NCBI RefSeq assembly: GCF_002887815.1
Contig: NZ_PDHO01000021.1
Coordinates: 1 to 64,000 of the forward strand
From: Mycobacterium sp. ENV421
GTDB taxonomy: Bacteria > Actinomycetota > Actinomycetes > Mycobacteriales > Mycobacteriaceae
Direction: 5' to 3'
DNA: 64,000 nucleotides
Part shown: piece by piece, positions 40,501-49,725 of the stretch
Layout: the number at the start of each line of letters is the position of its first letter
How positions within the stretch are numbered: the stretch's first letter is position 1
Translations under genes and position numbers: made by a program
Notes under the pieces: model-generated
What the model was told of the DNA's origin: nothing
The model's database searches: none
Seen by the model: the letters and a program-made list of their open reading frames with translations, nothing else

Positions 40501-40798
40501 ATCCTCCGCGGCTCGCAGGGCGGCGTCCCCATGCCGTGAACGCCCTGTACCGGTGTTGTCGGACCAGAACGCATTTTGTTACATCCGTCACTTGTGTCAC
40601 CGGAGCCTCAGAAACCGTCAGTTGTTCATGCACGCCAAGAAGCCGCTTGAAAACGAACCGGTGGACGGTGTAGAAAAAAATGCCCGCAGAACCTGGGATG
40701 GCGATGGGTTCTGCCTACACGGCACTCGTCGGCGTCCAGGTTCCTGCGGAGAATCGTGGAGGGCGACAACCGAACGGGTTGTCGGACGAGGGGTGTCA
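40501..40798. other. Leader region upstream of the PAS-ANTAR gene with competing hairpins
   Basis: No gene is seen. GCAGAACC (40686-40693) can pair with GGTTCTGC (40707-40714). Alternatively, 40684-40696 can pair with 40736-40749 as a 13-bp stem with one bulged base. The two structures are mutually exclusive. A third hairpin, CGACAACC/GGTTGTCG at 40764-40784, sits just ahead of the ribosome site. A region of AT-rich sequence (40560-40680) could hold the promoter. Confidence 0.5.
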
Positions 40799-41488
40799 AT
40801 GGTTGCGGATCAGAATCCGGCGACAGACAGCGACGACGGCGTGGCCGGCGTCCGTCCGCAGCAGGTCGGACAGTTTCGGTTCTACTTCGCCGACGAGCGC
40901 TGGGAATGGTCGGACGAGGTCCAGATGATGCACGGCTACGAGCCGGGCACGGTCTCGCCCACCACCGAGCTGGTGCTGTCCCACAAACATCCGGACGACT
41001 ACCAACAGGTGGCAACCACGCTGGACGACGTCCGACGGCACCACCAGGCCTTCAGCACCCGGCATCGGATCGTCGACACCACCGGCCAGATCCATCACGT
41101 GATCGTGGTGGCCGACAAGCTGCTCGACGACAGCGGCGAGGTGGTCGGCACCGAGGGCTTCTACGTCGACGTCACGCCCACCGAAGACCGTAATCAGAAG
41201 CAGTTCAGCCAGGCTATCGCCGAGATCGCCGAGAACCGGGCGACCATCGAGCAGGCCAAGGGCATGCTGATGGTTGTGTACGGCATCGAGTCCGAGGCGG
41301 CGTTCGAACTGCTGCGCTGGCGGTCCCAGGAGGCCAACATCAAACTGCGACTCTTGGCCGAGCAGGTGGTCGCTGATTTCGTCGCCCTCTCCCAGTCGGA
41401 CAGTTCACCGTCGCGGGCGGCCTACGACAACCTGTTACTCACCGCCGACCGGCGGCTGGAGACTCCGCCGCAGACCCAGTCGTCCTGA
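40799..41488 (+). CDS. PAS-ANTAR response regulator
   Basis: A 229-residue protein. Residues about 25-135 form a PAS domain (FYFADERWEWSDEV, HKHPDD, FYVDVTPTEDRN), and about 140-210 the ANTAR RNA-binding domain (ENRATIEQAKGMLMVVYGIESEAAFELLRWRSQ). ANTAR proteins bind paired stem-loops in nascent RNA and prevent termination. ATG 40799 has GAGGGG upstream; longer frames are shadow. The PAS domain probably senses a small ligand. The hairpins in its own leader make autogenous control conceivable. Confidence 0.93.
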   Translation: MVADQNPATDSDDGVAGVRPQQVGQFRFYFADERWEWSDEVQMMHGYEPGTVSPTTELVLSHKHPDDYQQVATTLDDVRRHHQAFSTRHRIVDTTGQIHHVIVVADKLLDDSGEVVGTEGFYVDVTPTEDRNQKQFSQAIAEIAENRATIEQAKGMLMVVYGIESEAAFELLRWRSQEANIKLRLLAEQVVADFVALSQSDSSPSRAAYDNLLLTADRRLETPPQTQSS

Positions 41489-41489
41489 C

Positions 41490-42158
41490 ATGAGCGCGAT
41501 TCGGACGGTGCCGACCCTCGCAGCGGCGGTCGTGATCGGCATCGGGGCGGCGGTGCCGGCCGGTGCAGCACCCGGCGCCGAGGTTCCGCCGGTGAGCCCG
41601 CAGGCCGCGGCGGCCGGCTTCGTCGATGTGCGAACGGTGGTGCCTGACGCGGTCGTCGATCTGCGCTATGCGACCCCGAACAACTTTGTCGGTGTGCCGC
41701 TCTACCCCGCTGACGCGCGGTGCCTGGTGCACAACTCGATGGCGCCGGGGCTGGCGAAGGCCGCCGACGATCTCCGAGCGCAAGGAGACGTGCTGGTGTT
41801 CTGGGATTGCTACCGCCCGCACGACGTTCAGGTCCGGATGTTCGACGAGGTGCCCAATCCGGCGTGGGTGGCCAAGCCCGGTCCGTATGCGCGCAGCCAC
41901 GAGGCGGGACGGTCCGTCGACGTGACGATCGCCGAGCGCGGCCGGCTCGTCGACATGGGCACGGACTTCGACGACTTCTCCGCCCGCGCGCAGGCATACG
42001 CCACCGCCGGGGTCAGCGCGGCGGCACAAGCGAACCGCGCCCGGCTGCGTGCCGCGATGGCCGACGGCGGCCTGGCGGTCTATTCCGGTGAGTGGTGGCA
42101 TTTCGACGGCCCCGGCGCCGGGGTTCAGCGCCCGATCCTCGACGTACCGGTCAACTAG
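41490..42158 (+). CDS. VanX-type D-Ala-D-Ala dipeptidase (M15), exported
   Basis: 222 residues with an N-terminal signal (about 5-28). The VanX core includes VDLRYATPNNFVG, RSHEAGRSVDVTI (two metal ligands) and EWWHFDGPG (the third). It would cleave D-Ala-D-Ala or related dipeptides outside the cell or in the periplasm-like space. ATG 41490 starts one base after the stop of the ANTAR gene, so the two are coupled. Confidence 0.9.
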   Translation: MSAIRTVPTLAAAVVIGIGAAVPAGAAPGAEVPPVSPQAAAAGFVDVRTVVPDAVVDLRYATPNNFVGVPLYPADARCLVHNSMAPGLAKAADDLRAQGDVLVFWDCYRPHDVQVRMFDEVPNPAWVAKPGPYARSHEAGRSVDVTIAERGRLVDMGTDFDDFSARAQAYATAGVSAAAQANRARLRAAMADGGLAVYSGEWWHFDGPGAGVQRPILDVPVN

Positions 42159-42169
42159 CGCGCCGCCGG

Positions 42170-43360
42170 TCAGGCCGCCACGAGTCGCAACGGAAGCCGC
42201 TCATAGCAGCGGATGATGTTGTTCACCGCCCACGTTGGCGGGCCGGCGAGTTCGATCCGGCTGACGCCGTCACACAGCGCGCGCAACATCGCCTGCATCT
42301 CCAGGCGCGCAAGCGCCTGGCCCGCGCAGGCGTGTGTTCCGTGGCCGAACCCGAGGTGTCGGCCCGCATTGCGACGGATATCGAACTCATCGGGCTGCTC
42401 CCATTCGTGCTCGCAACGATTGGCCGAGGCATAGAGCACCAATACTCGTGATCCGGAGGGCAATTCGACGCCGGACACCTCGGTGGTGCGACGGGCTTTG
42501 CGACTGAACGCGCGCAGTGGCGATTCGTAGCGCAGCACCTCGTTGACGGCACCAGGAACCAGCGCCGGGTCAGCGCGAAGCAGATCCCACTGGCCGGGGT
42601 GGCGCGCGAACAACGCCAGTGCGCTGGCGATTCCGCTGATGGTGGTGTCCAAGGATGGCACCAGATAGTCCACCATGAGCGCGGAGCATTCCTGCGCGCT
42701 CATCGCGCCACCCTTTGCCGCCTCGAGGATTTCATGACCCATGCTGCCGGGCAGCACAGTGCGGTCGCGGACCACGGCGCGCGCGAACCGCAGCATCTGG
42801 AGGCTGGCCGGCACCGACCGCGCGGCGTGCCGATTCAACGGACCCAGCACATCGAACGTTGCACCGCCCCAGCGCAACAGGTGCTGTCGCCGATCCCGGG
42901 GCCAACCGACCAGGTCGGGTACCACTGAAACCGGAAGCGCCGTAGCGAGATCCGCGACGCCGTCGACGTTGCGCCGGCGAACCGCACTCGCGACGAGATC
43001 CCTGGCTTGGCTGTCGATGACCTCGTCGAGCTCTCGCAGGGCTCTGGGGAGCATCCGGTGGGCCAGCAGCTTGCGCCGTCGGTCGTGCTCCTCACCGTCG
43101 CTGTTGAGCGTTGTGCCCCGCGAGAGCTTGTTGAACACCGCGGAAAGACCGACGCCGTCGCCGGAGATGAACCCGTCGTCGTCGCGCAACACCGTCTTGC
43201 ATTCGGTGTAGCGAGCGAGCGCATACACCCGCTGTTTGGGCAACCAGACCACCGGGCCCAGCTGTCGCAGCCGCGCGTAGTGCGGGTATGGGTCGAGGAT
43301 CGCCTGCGTCGAGTACAGGTCCGGCTCGTAGGTCGGGACCGCGATGGCCGGCCTAGACAT
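42170..43360 (-). CDS. Cytochrome P450
   Basis: A 396-residue soluble P450. ExxR is in NEVLRYESPLRAF, and the haem loop is GFGHGTHACAGQALARLE. The I-helix motif (VPSLDTTISG) lacks the usual Ala-Gly pair but keeps Asp-Thr-Thr. ATG 43360 overlaps the end of the FAD hydroxylase gene by 8 bp; a longer frame to 43402 would run deeper into it. The gene closes the operon of the first meta-cleavage unit, so it probably hydroxylates an intermediate or its precursor. No ferredoxin gene is adjacent. Confidence 0.92.
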   Translation of the reverse strand: MSRPAIAVPTYEPDLYSTQAILDPYPHYARLRQLGPVVWLPKQRVYALARYTECKTVLRDDDGFISGDGVGLSAVFNKLSRGTTLNSDGEEHDRRRKLLAHRMLPRALRELDEVIDSQARDLVASAVRRRNVDGVADLATALPVSVVPDLVGWPRDRRQHLLRWGGATFDVLGPLNRHAARSVPASLQMLRFARAVVRDRTVLPGSMGHEILEAAKGGAMSAQECSALMVDYLVPSLDTTISGIASALALFARHPGQWDLLRADPALVPGAVNEVLRYESPLRAFSRKARRTTEVSGVELPSGSRVLVLYASANRCEHEWEQPDEFDIRRNAGRHLGFGHGTHACAGQALARLEMQAMLRALCDGVSRIELAGPPTWAVNNIIRCYERLPLRLVAA

Positions 43361-44894
43361 GGGCGGCCTGGACGTGCGGCGCGAAAGCCGGCACTGCGTC
43401 AAGCACTTTCGCCACGCTCCGGCCCGCTGTCAGCACGGTACGGTCCGGACGGACCACCGCCACCGCGGCCCGCCCGGCGCGTAGCCATGACGCCAATTCC
43501 GTACCGGGCTGCGCCGCTATCACGACGGCGCCACGGCGATCCATCTCGTCGCGTTGCGCTGTGGTGATTGGCACCGCGGTGACCACCGCGAATGCGCGGC
43601 CCACGATCTCGTCGAATCGTTTGCCGTTCGACACAATCGGGTTCGGGCAGAGTCTGCCGGCAAGCTGTCGCCGTCCCGGCGACCTCATGACCAGGCCACT
43701 GGCGCGCAGTCCCGGTGTCGCACTGTCCACGGCCTTGTCTCGTACGCCGGGGATCAGGTGCAACCGGGGCACGACGATTCTGCGCAGCGCATCTCCGACG
43801 CGACCCCCTGCGGTCATTGCCGCTCCCACAGCCAGCGCGAAGCGGATGAGATTGCGGGCGTGCGGCTTTCGCTCGTCCTCGTAACTGCCGAGCACCGCCT
43901 CGGGCAGCCAGCCGCTGATCACGCCCGCCAGCTTCCACGACAGATTCATCGCGTCGCGCAGTCCCGCACCCAATCCCTGGCCGATGAACGGCGGGGTCAG
44001 GTGAGCGGCGTCGCCCAGGATGAACATGTTCGACCGGCGCCACCGGGTGGCGATCTGAGCCCGGAAGGTGTACTCGGCGACCCGCACGAGATCCAGTTCG
44101 TCGGGGGCCACTCCGTCCACCCAGGGACGGATCAGCGGATACAGCGCCGCAAGCGTGGCATAGTCGTCGGCGGTTTCCTCCTCGAGCAACCGGAACTCCC
44201 ACCGGTAGCGGGATGGTCCGATGCGCATGTAGGTGGCGGCGCGGCCGGGGTCGCAGACTTGGTGCACGCCGTCCCACTGGCCCAGGTCGGCGTCGGTCAT
44301 CACGTCGGCGACGAGCCAGCGTTGCTGAAACTTCAGGTCGTCCATGGCCGAACCGATCGCCTTGCGCACCAGACTGTTCGCGCCGTCGCAACCGAGCACA
44401 TAGCGCGTCTCGACACAGTGCTGCTCGCCGGTGGACCGGTCGGTGACGGTGACGCGTGCACGGTCGGCGCTGATCGGCACGACGTCGATAACTTCGGTGT
44501 TGCCCCGTAATACGGCGTTCGGATGCTTCTCGAGGTTGTCGCGCAGCAGTCGTTCCAGATCCGGCTGGTCGAACATGTTGGCCTGCGGATAGCCGTTGGC
44601 GCTCAGCGCCTCTTCACGGCGGAACTCGGCCAGCACACGCATGTCCGGATCGCGGAGCTGAAGCCCACGGGCCGGGCGTGAGATCGCCGCGAACTGCTCG
44701 CCGACTCCCAGTCCCGCTAACAGCCGGAACACCTCGTCGTCGAGGTGGACCGCGCGCGGCTGAGGATAGACATCAGTCCAGCGGTCCAGCACCAGGCAGT
44801 CGACGCCGTATCGGGCGAGTGCGGTCGCCGCCGATACGCCTGTCGGGCCGGCACCGACGATCACCACAGGCATGAAGGCGGGCAGCGCCGTCAT
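43353..44894 (-). CDS. FAD-dependent aromatic hydroxylase (MhpA-like)
   Basis: A 513-residue group A flavin hydroxylase of the type acting on phenols such as 3-(3-hydroxyphenyl)propionate. It has VIVGAGPTGVSAATAL (about 10-25), VLGCDGANSLVRK and FILGDAAHLTPPFIGQGLGAG; the C-terminal 110 residues form the thioredoxin-like domain. It should add a second ring hydroxyl to give the catechol cleaved by the extradiol enzyme at the head of the operon. It is joined to the FAH gene by an ATGA overlap and to the P450 by an 8-bp overlap. Confidence 0.92.
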   Translation of the reverse strand: MTALPAFMPVVIVGAGPTGVSAATALARYGVDCLVLDRWTDVYPQPRAVHLDDEVFRLLAGLGVGEQFAAISRPARGLQLRDPDMRVLAEFRREEALSANGYPQANMFDQPDLERLLRDNLEKHPNAVLRGNTEVIDVVPISADRARVTVTDRSTGEQHCVETRYVLGCDGANSLVRKAIGSAMDDLKFQQRWLVADVMTDADLGQWDGVHQVCDPGRAATYMRIGPSRYRWEFRLLEEETADDYATLAALYPLIRPWVDGVAPDELDLVRVAEYTFRAQIATRWRRSNMFILGDAAHLTPPFIGQGLGAGLRDAMNLSWKLAGVISGWLPEAVLGSYEDERKPHARNLIRFALAVGAAMTAGGRVGDALRRIVVPRLHLIPGVRDKAVDSATPGLRASGLVMRSPGRRQLAGRLCPNPIVSNGKRFDEIVGRAFAVVTAVPITTAQRDEMDRRGAVVIAAQPGTELASWLRAGRAAVAVVRPDRTVLTAGRSVAKVLDAVPAFAPHVQAAHV

Positions 44895-45829
44895 GCGAAT
44901 CTGATTGGGTTGCGCTGAGTTCCGAGGTCGATCTTGCCGTCGTCGGTTCCGACCGTGGCCTCGACGATGTCGCCATCATGCAGATAGTTGGTGTTCTTGG
45001 CCTGGCCCGCGAAGAACAGTTTCCACTTCAGTTCGTCAGGCAGCAGGGCGGAGAGCTTCTGCACCGCTTTGGGGGGTGCGGACAGTGCTGTACCGACCGG
45101 GGTGCCGGTCAGTATCAGGTCACCGGCGGACAGTGCCTGGAAGCGGGTCAGCGCCGCCAGGGCCTGGACCGGCTTGTAGATCATGTCGGCCTTGACCGTG
45201 CTGTCCTGCCGGAGTTGCCCGTTGACCTTGAGTCGTAGCCGCAGGTCGTCGAAGCGGGCCAGTTCGTCGCGGTCCACCAGCACCAGGGCTGGTCCCACCG
45301 GGGTGAAACCTGGATACGACTTGCCTTCGTAGAACTGAGTTTTGGTCAACTGGACATCCCGCGCGCTGACATCATTGGTCACCACAAGTCCGCAGATATA
45401 GTCGGCGAGGTTGTCCGCGGTGACAGTGGTGCCGACGGGGACGTCGGCACCGATCACCAGGCCGATCTCCACCTCGTAGTCCAGCAGTCGGACGTGGGCG
45501 GGCTTGACGATGTCGTCGACGGGCCCGGTGATGGACCCCGATGCCTTCCGAAAGAACGTCAGCGGCACCGACTTCGGGTCGCCTCCGGTGTCGATGACAT
45601 GCGACGCGAAGTTCGTCATCTGCGCAACGACGCGACATGGGGCGGTGACCGGCGAGAGCAGTTCGAGCGTCGCCGGCGCCACCGTCTCGGTGTTGGCGAC
45701 CGCGGCATCGATGGCCGTCCGGTCGGCCAGCAGCGCAGCGGTGGTGGTTGCCGTGGTGGCGATCCGGGCGACTGAGTCGGCTGTGCCGGCCCACCATCCG
45801 TCAGCTGTGCGATAGACCGAAATCGTCAT
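44891..45829 (-). CDS. Fumarylacetoacetate hydrolase (FAH) family protein
   Basis: A 312-residue FAH-family enzyme. The metal ligands are visible in DYEVEIGLVIG and VVTNDVSARDVQ, followed by KSYPGFTPVGP and LTGTPVG. In an operon with an extradiol dioxygenase it probably hydrolyses the ring-cleavage product, replacing an alpha/beta hydrolase; decarboxylase or isomerase activity is the alternative. ATG 45829 overlaps the dioxygenase stop (ATGA); the longer frame upstream is shadow. Confidence 0.92.
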   Translation of the reverse strand: MTISVYRTADGWWAGTADSVARIATTATTTAALLADRTAIDAAVANTETVAPATLELLSPVTAPCRVVAQMTNFASHVIDTGGDPKSVPLTFFRKASGSITGPVDDIVKPAHVRLLDYEVEIGLVIGADVPVGTTVTADNLADYICGLVVTNDVSARDVQLTKTQFYEGKSYPGFTPVGPALVLVDRDELARFDDLRLRLKVNGQLRQDSTVKADMIYKPVQALAALTRFQALSAGDLILTGTPVGTALSAPPKAVQKLSALLPDELKWKLFFAGQAKNTNYLHDGDIVEATVGTDDGKIDLGTQRNPIRFA

Positions 45830-46959
45830 GAGCGTGCCACTTTCAGTAGTCCCCGCAGGCGGGTGAGGTCGAATTCGTTGTCGTCGCGGACAGCGTTCAG
45901 CATCGAGCGCAGCTCGCGTAGTGATTCCTTGCCGGGGGCGATGCCGAGGAAGTCTTTGGTCACCGGCGGCCCCCACTGGGCGAGCCCGGAGGCCGTCATC
46001 GGCGCCCATCCTGGTTCCAGGGTGTTGTCGAACAAGTCGCCGTCGCTGAAGTGTTCGACCAGGAAGCCGTCCGGATCGCGCCAGTAGTCGAAGATCTGAC
46101 TTCCCTGAATATGACGACCGATACCCCATGACCTGCGAAAGCCGCGCTCTCGCAGGTACTCGCCGCCGGCGGCGATCGCATCGAGATCGCTTACCTGATA
46201 GGCGGAGTGGACATAACGGTCCGCCGGTCCGAGCACCATGGCCATGGTGTGATGGTCGGTGGGTGTCGCCCCCTGGTCGCACCGGATGAAACTCATGGTC
46301 GGCCCCCGCTCGCGCTGGCCGGGGTAGTAGAGAAAGTCACTGACGATCAGACCGAAGTGCTCCAGATACCAGTCCAGCGACCGCCGGTACGTGGTGCTCT
46401 GCAGCACCACGTGTCCGAGTCGCTGAATCCGCGCCGGCTCGCGCACCGGTCGCTGAGTCGCGTTCGTACGCAGCACCTCTCGACCGAAATTGAACGTATG
46501 AACGGGCTGGGCCGGCTGTTCCGGAAGGTCACGCATGCCGGCCACGACGCGCACCGGCATTCCGGCCGGGTCCACGAGTTCGACGGTCACGCCGCCGATG
46601 CTGTCCGGCGACTGACGGGTCAGTGTCCCGGTGGCCGCCGCCAGCCGCTCGACGTCAGCGACGTCGTGCGCGGCGAACGCGGGACCCACGAATCGTGAGC
46701 GCGGCCCGCGACGGATGATCACGCACACCGTGCCGCCGTCCGCGCCGCGCAGGTGCAACTCCCGATCGGTGCGCAGCTCGGTGGTGAACCCGAATGCGTG
46801 CGCGAACGTCTCGGCGCGGGTCAGGTCCGGCTTCTCGAACTCCAACCACGCGAGATCACGCACTTTGATGATGGGGTTCTTCGCCCGGCCCGGGTGTTCG
46901 CCGCGCAACGCACCCTGGTCGCTGTGCAGATTGCGATGGGTGTCGAGGTGCTGCGTCAC
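45826..46959 (-). CDS. Extradiol ring-cleavage dioxygenase (VOC type), first copy
   Basis: A 377-residue two-domain type I extradiol dioxygenase. The C-terminal catalytic domain holds the metal-binding triad: His in LGHVVLQ, His in TDHHTMAM and Glu in FLVEHFSDGD. The N-terminal domain (about 30-140) is the paralogous half. GTG 46959 follows AAAGGGGA; a longer frame reaches 47055 but has no ribosome site and would run through the operators. It heads the operon FAH-hydroxylase-P450 and faces a TetR gene. A C-terminal extension (about 55 residues) is longer than in HsaC/BphC. Confidence 0.9.
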   Translation of the reverse strand: MTQHLDTHRNLHSDQGALRGEHPGRAKNPIIKVRDLAWLEFEKPDLTRAETFAHAFGFTTELRTDRELHLRGADGGTVCVIIRRGPRSRFVGPAFAAHDVADVERLAAATGTLTRQSPDSIGGVTVELVDPAGMPVRVVAGMRDLPEQPAQPVHTFNFGREVLRTNATQRPVREPARIQRLGHVVLQSTTYRRSLDWYLEHFGLIVSDFLYYPGQRERGPTMSFIRCDQGATPTDHHTMAMVLGPADRYVHSAYQVSDLDAIAAGGEYLRERGFRRSWGIGRHIQGSQIFDYWRDPDGFLVEHFSDGDLFDNTLEPGWAPMTASGLAQWGPPVTKDFLGIAPGKESLRELRSMLNAVRDDNEFDLTRLRGLLKVARS

Positions 46960-46987
46960 AGCGTCCCCTTTCCTCGACTGTCGAATA

Positions 46988-47046
46988 CTGACGAAATCAT
47001 CACTTACGAGGACATCATCAGTCAAGACTTCTGACGAAATCATCAG
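46988..47046. promoter_or_regulatory. Repeated operator between the extradiol operon and its TetR
   Basis: CTGACGAAATCATCA occurs at 46988-47002 and again at 47031-47045, 43 bp apart (about four helical turns). Copy two extends to the imperfect palindrome CTGACGAAATCATCAG. A related CATCATCAG lies between them. Two dimers of the divergent TetR protein are the likely ligand. Confidence 0.65.
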
Positions 47047-47074
47047 AAATGACATTTGCTGCTAATATCTGCTG

Positions 47075-47734
47075 ATGGCAAGTGATGCCGCGGCGGGAAA
47101 CCGCCTGGAACGACGCAAGATGCAGACCCGGGCTGCGCTCGTTCGCGCAGCTCAAAGCTTTATCGCCGCCGGAAAGCTGAATGCGCCGGTACTGGAGATC
47201 ACCCAGGCCGCCGATGTCGGGATGGGCTCGTTCTACAACCACTTCGATAGCAAGGAACAGCTGTTCGAGGCCGCGGTCAACGACATCCTGGATGCACTGG
47301 GCGCACTGTTGGACAGGCTCGCGGTGGACGGCGAGGACCCGGCACTGACCTTCGCCCGCAGCTTCCGGATCGTCGGGCGCTTATTCCGCCAGCGACCCGA
47401 GACCTCGCGCGTGCTGCTCAACGCGGGCCTGACGCTGATGTTCGCCGACCGGGGGCTGGGCCCACGGGCGCTGCGCGACATCACTGTCGCGGCCGAAGCG
47501 GGTCGGTTCACGGTGACCGATCCCGAGCTGGCTCTGTCCGTCGCCGCAGGGGCACTGATGGGCCTGGGCCAGCTCCTGCAGAATCAGCGCGAGCGCGACG
47601 GCGCCGAGGCCGCGGACAGCGCCACCCGCAGCGTCCTGATGATGCTCGGTGTCAGCCCGGGCGAAGCCGAGGACATCTGCCGCCTGCCGCTCCCCGATCT
47701 CGACGAACTGATGGGGTCGGACTCGGCTGCGTGA
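47075..47734 (+). CDS. TetR-family regulator of the first meta-cleavage unit
   Basis: A 219-residue TetR protein. The HTH lies at about residues 17-62 (QTRAALVRAAQSFIAAGKL, LEITQAADVGMGSFYNHFDSKEQLF), with a helical effector domain. It is divergent from the extradiol operon with the repeated operator between. Its end abuts the aldolase gene, convergent by 0 bp. The effector is probably an aromatic acid or its CoA ester, by analogy. Confidence 0.92.
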   Translation: MASDAAAGNRLERRKMQTRAALVRAAQSFIAAGKLNAPVLEITQAADVGMGSFYNHFDSKEQLFEAAVNDILDALGALLDRLAVDGEDPALTFARSFRIVGRLFRQRPETSRVLLNAGLTLMFADRGLGPRALRDITVAAEAGRFTVTDPELALSVAAGALMGLGQLLQNQRERDGAEAADSATRSVLMMLGVSPGEAEDICRLPLPDLDELMGSDSAA

Positions 47735-48766
47735 TCAGCCGTGACCTCGGGGTGCGCCGGCGAGCACATCGAGTGCGATGTCGACGAGCATGTCTTCTTG
47801 CCCGCCGACCATCCTGCGACGCCCCGCCTCCTCGAGAAGAGTTCGGGCATCGACGCCGTAACGCTCGGCGGTGGCCTCGGCATGCCGCAGAAAGCTCGAG
47901 TAGACCCCGGCATAACCGAGGGTCAGCGTCTCCCGGTCGACCCGCACCGGTCGGTCCTGCAGCGGGCGAACCAGATCATCGGCGGCATCTTCGAGTGCAT
48001 GGAGGTCGCAGCCATGCGACCAGCCCATCCGGGACGCAGCCGCGATGAACACCTCCAGCGGAGCGTTACCGGCGCCGGCGCCCATCCCCGCCAACGACGC
48101 GTCGACGCGGCAGGCCCCGTGCTCCACGGCGACAAGCGAATTCGCCACGCCCAGAGACAGATTGTGGTGGGCATGGATGCCGATCTGTGTGCTGGGCAGG
48201 AGCGTCTGGCGAAGCGCGTCGACCCGGTCGGCGACGGCGGGCATCACCATCGCGCCACCCGAGTCCACAACGTAGATGCAGCTCGCCCCAAAGTTCTCCA
48301 TCAGCTTGGCCTGACCAGCCAGCGCGTCGGGAGTGGCCATGTGGCTCATCATGAGAAACCCGACCGCATCCATGCCGAGCTCGCGCGCGACGGTGATGTG
48401 TTTGGCGGCGGTGTCCGCTTCGGTGCAGTGGGTGCCCACCCGCACCACGGTGGCGCCGGCCCGGTGCGCGTCTCTGAGGTTGCGCACGGTCCCGATACCG
48501 GGCAGCACCAGGGTCGCGACCCTGGTGCTGCGCACCACCGACGCGACGGTTTCGATCCACTCGAGATCGGTATGCGCACCGAAACCGTAGGCGCACGTCG
48601 AGCCGGCCAGACCGTCGCCGTGGGCCACTTCGATGGAGTCCACCCCGGCGTCATCGAGCGCCCCGGCGATCGCCGCGACCTGGTCGAGGCTGTACTGGTG
48701 GCGGACGGCGTGCATACCGTCCCGCAGGGTGACGTCGCTGATGTACAGCTGGCCATTCACGCCCAT
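47735..48766 (-). CDS. mhpE: 4-hydroxy-2-oxovalerate aldolase
   Basis: A 343-residue HMGL-like aldolase of the MhpE/DmpG/HsaF family. SDVTLRDGMHAVRHQYS is the active-site start (Arg, Asp) and IGIHAHHNLSLG holds the metal-binding His pair. It splits 4-hydroxy-2-oxovalerate into pyruvate and an aldehyde, which is channelled to the partner dehydrogenase. Its start overlaps the dehydrogenase gene by 10 bp. I use the mhp name for the reaction; an hsa-type steroid enzyme is not excluded. Confidence 0.94.
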   Translation of the reverse strand: MGVNGQLYISDVTLRDGMHAVRHQYSLDQVAAIAGALDDAGVDSIEVAHGDGLAGSTCAYGFGAHTDLEWIETVASVVRSTRVATLVLPGIGTVRNLRDAHRAGATVVRVGTHCTEADTAAKHITVARELGMDAVGFLMMSHMATPDALAGQAKLMENFGASCIYVVDSGGAMVMPAVADRVDALRQTLLPSTQIGIHAHHNLSLGVANSLVAVEHGACRVDASLAGMGAGAGNAPLEVFIAAASRMGWSHGCDLHALEDAADDLVRPLQDRPVRVDRETLTLGYAGVYSSFLRHAEATAERYGVDARTLLEEAGRRRMVGGQEDMLVDIALDVLAGAPRGHG

Positions 48767-49725
48767 GCTCCGGCGGTTCTGTTGGTGTGCAGAGCAATTC
48801 GCTCGGCCGTCGCTTTGGCGGCTGCGGTCATGATGTCGAGGTTGCCCGCGTAGGCAGGCAGATGATCGGCGGCGCCGGTCACCTCGATCAGCGTGGTGAC
48901 TCGAGTACCGACGAACGTGCCCGTCTCCGGAATGAACAGCGGGTTGTCGGCGGTGAAGAACTCGAACTGGACCCGCTGCTTGAGCCGGTAGCCGGGGACG
49001 TACGCCCGCACCCTGTCGACCATGACCTCGATAGACTGCTCGATCGCGCCAGGGTCGACGTCTCCGTCCACCAGGCAGTACACGGTGTTGCGCATCATGA
49101 CCGGCGGGTCCGCGGGGTTGAGGATCATCATGGCGCGTCCTCGCTGGGCTCCCCCGACCGAAACCACCGCGGCCGCAGTGGTTTCAGTGAACTCGTCGAT
49201 ACTAGCCCGAGTTCCGGGGCCGGCCGACTTCGAGGCGATCGCGGAGACGATCTCGGCATACGACACGTGGCCGACCTGCCCCACCGCTGCGACGATCGGC
49301 ACCGTCGCCTGCCCACCGCAGGTCACCAGGTTGAGATTGGGCACGTCGAGGTGATCGTCGAGGTTGACCACCGGCACGGCGTAGGGGCCGACCGCTGCCG
49401 GAGTCAGGTCGAGCACGCGTACACCCGTGTCGGCCAGCCGGTCCCAGTTCGCGTAGTGAGCCGAGGCCGAGGTCGCGTCGAAAACCAGCCTGATGTCCGG
49501 AAATTCCGGCATTTGCACCAGTCCGTCGACACCTTCCGCGGTCGTCGGCACGCCCAGTTGCCTCGCGCGAACCAGACCCTCGGAATCCGGGTCGATACCG
49601 ACCATCGCTGCCAGTGCGAGCGGCCCGTCGCTGCCCTGGATCTTGACCATCAGATCCGTGCCGATGTTGCCGGAGCCGAGGATCGCGACCGGCCAGCGCG
49701 GTCCCGGGGAGACGGCTCTACTCAC
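48757..49725 (-). CDS. mhpF: Acetaldehyde dehydrogenase (acylating)
   Basis: A 322-residue acylating aldehyde dehydrogenase of the MhpF/DmpF/HsaG family. VAILGSGNIGTDLMVK binds NAD, and the catalytic Cys lies in TCGGQATVPIV. It forms a complex with the aldolase and converts acetaldehyde or propionaldehyde to the acyl-CoA. The ATG at 49725 overlaps the hydratase stop (4 bp). Confidence 0.95.
   Translation of the reverse strand: MSRAVSPGPRWPVAILGSGNIGTDLMVKIQGSDGPLALAAMVGIDPDSEGLVRARQLGVPTTAEGVDGLVQMPEFPDIRLVFDATSASAHYANWDRLADTGVRVLDLTPAAVGPYAVPVVNLDDHLDVPNLNLVTCGGQATVPIVAAVGQVGHVSYAEIVSAIASKSAGPGTRASIDEFTETTAAAVVSVGGAQRGRAMMILNPADPPVMMRNTVYCLVDGDVDPGAIEQSIEVMVDRVRAYVPGYRLKQRVQFEFFTADNPLFIPETGTFVGTRVTTLIEVTGAADHLPAYAGNLDIMTAAAKATAERIALHTNRTAGAWA

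Noticed and set aside
46960..47055. Longer N-terminus for the first extradiol dioxygenase
   Set aside because: It would run across the repeated operator and lacks a ribosome site; GTG 46959 has AAAGGGGA in front.
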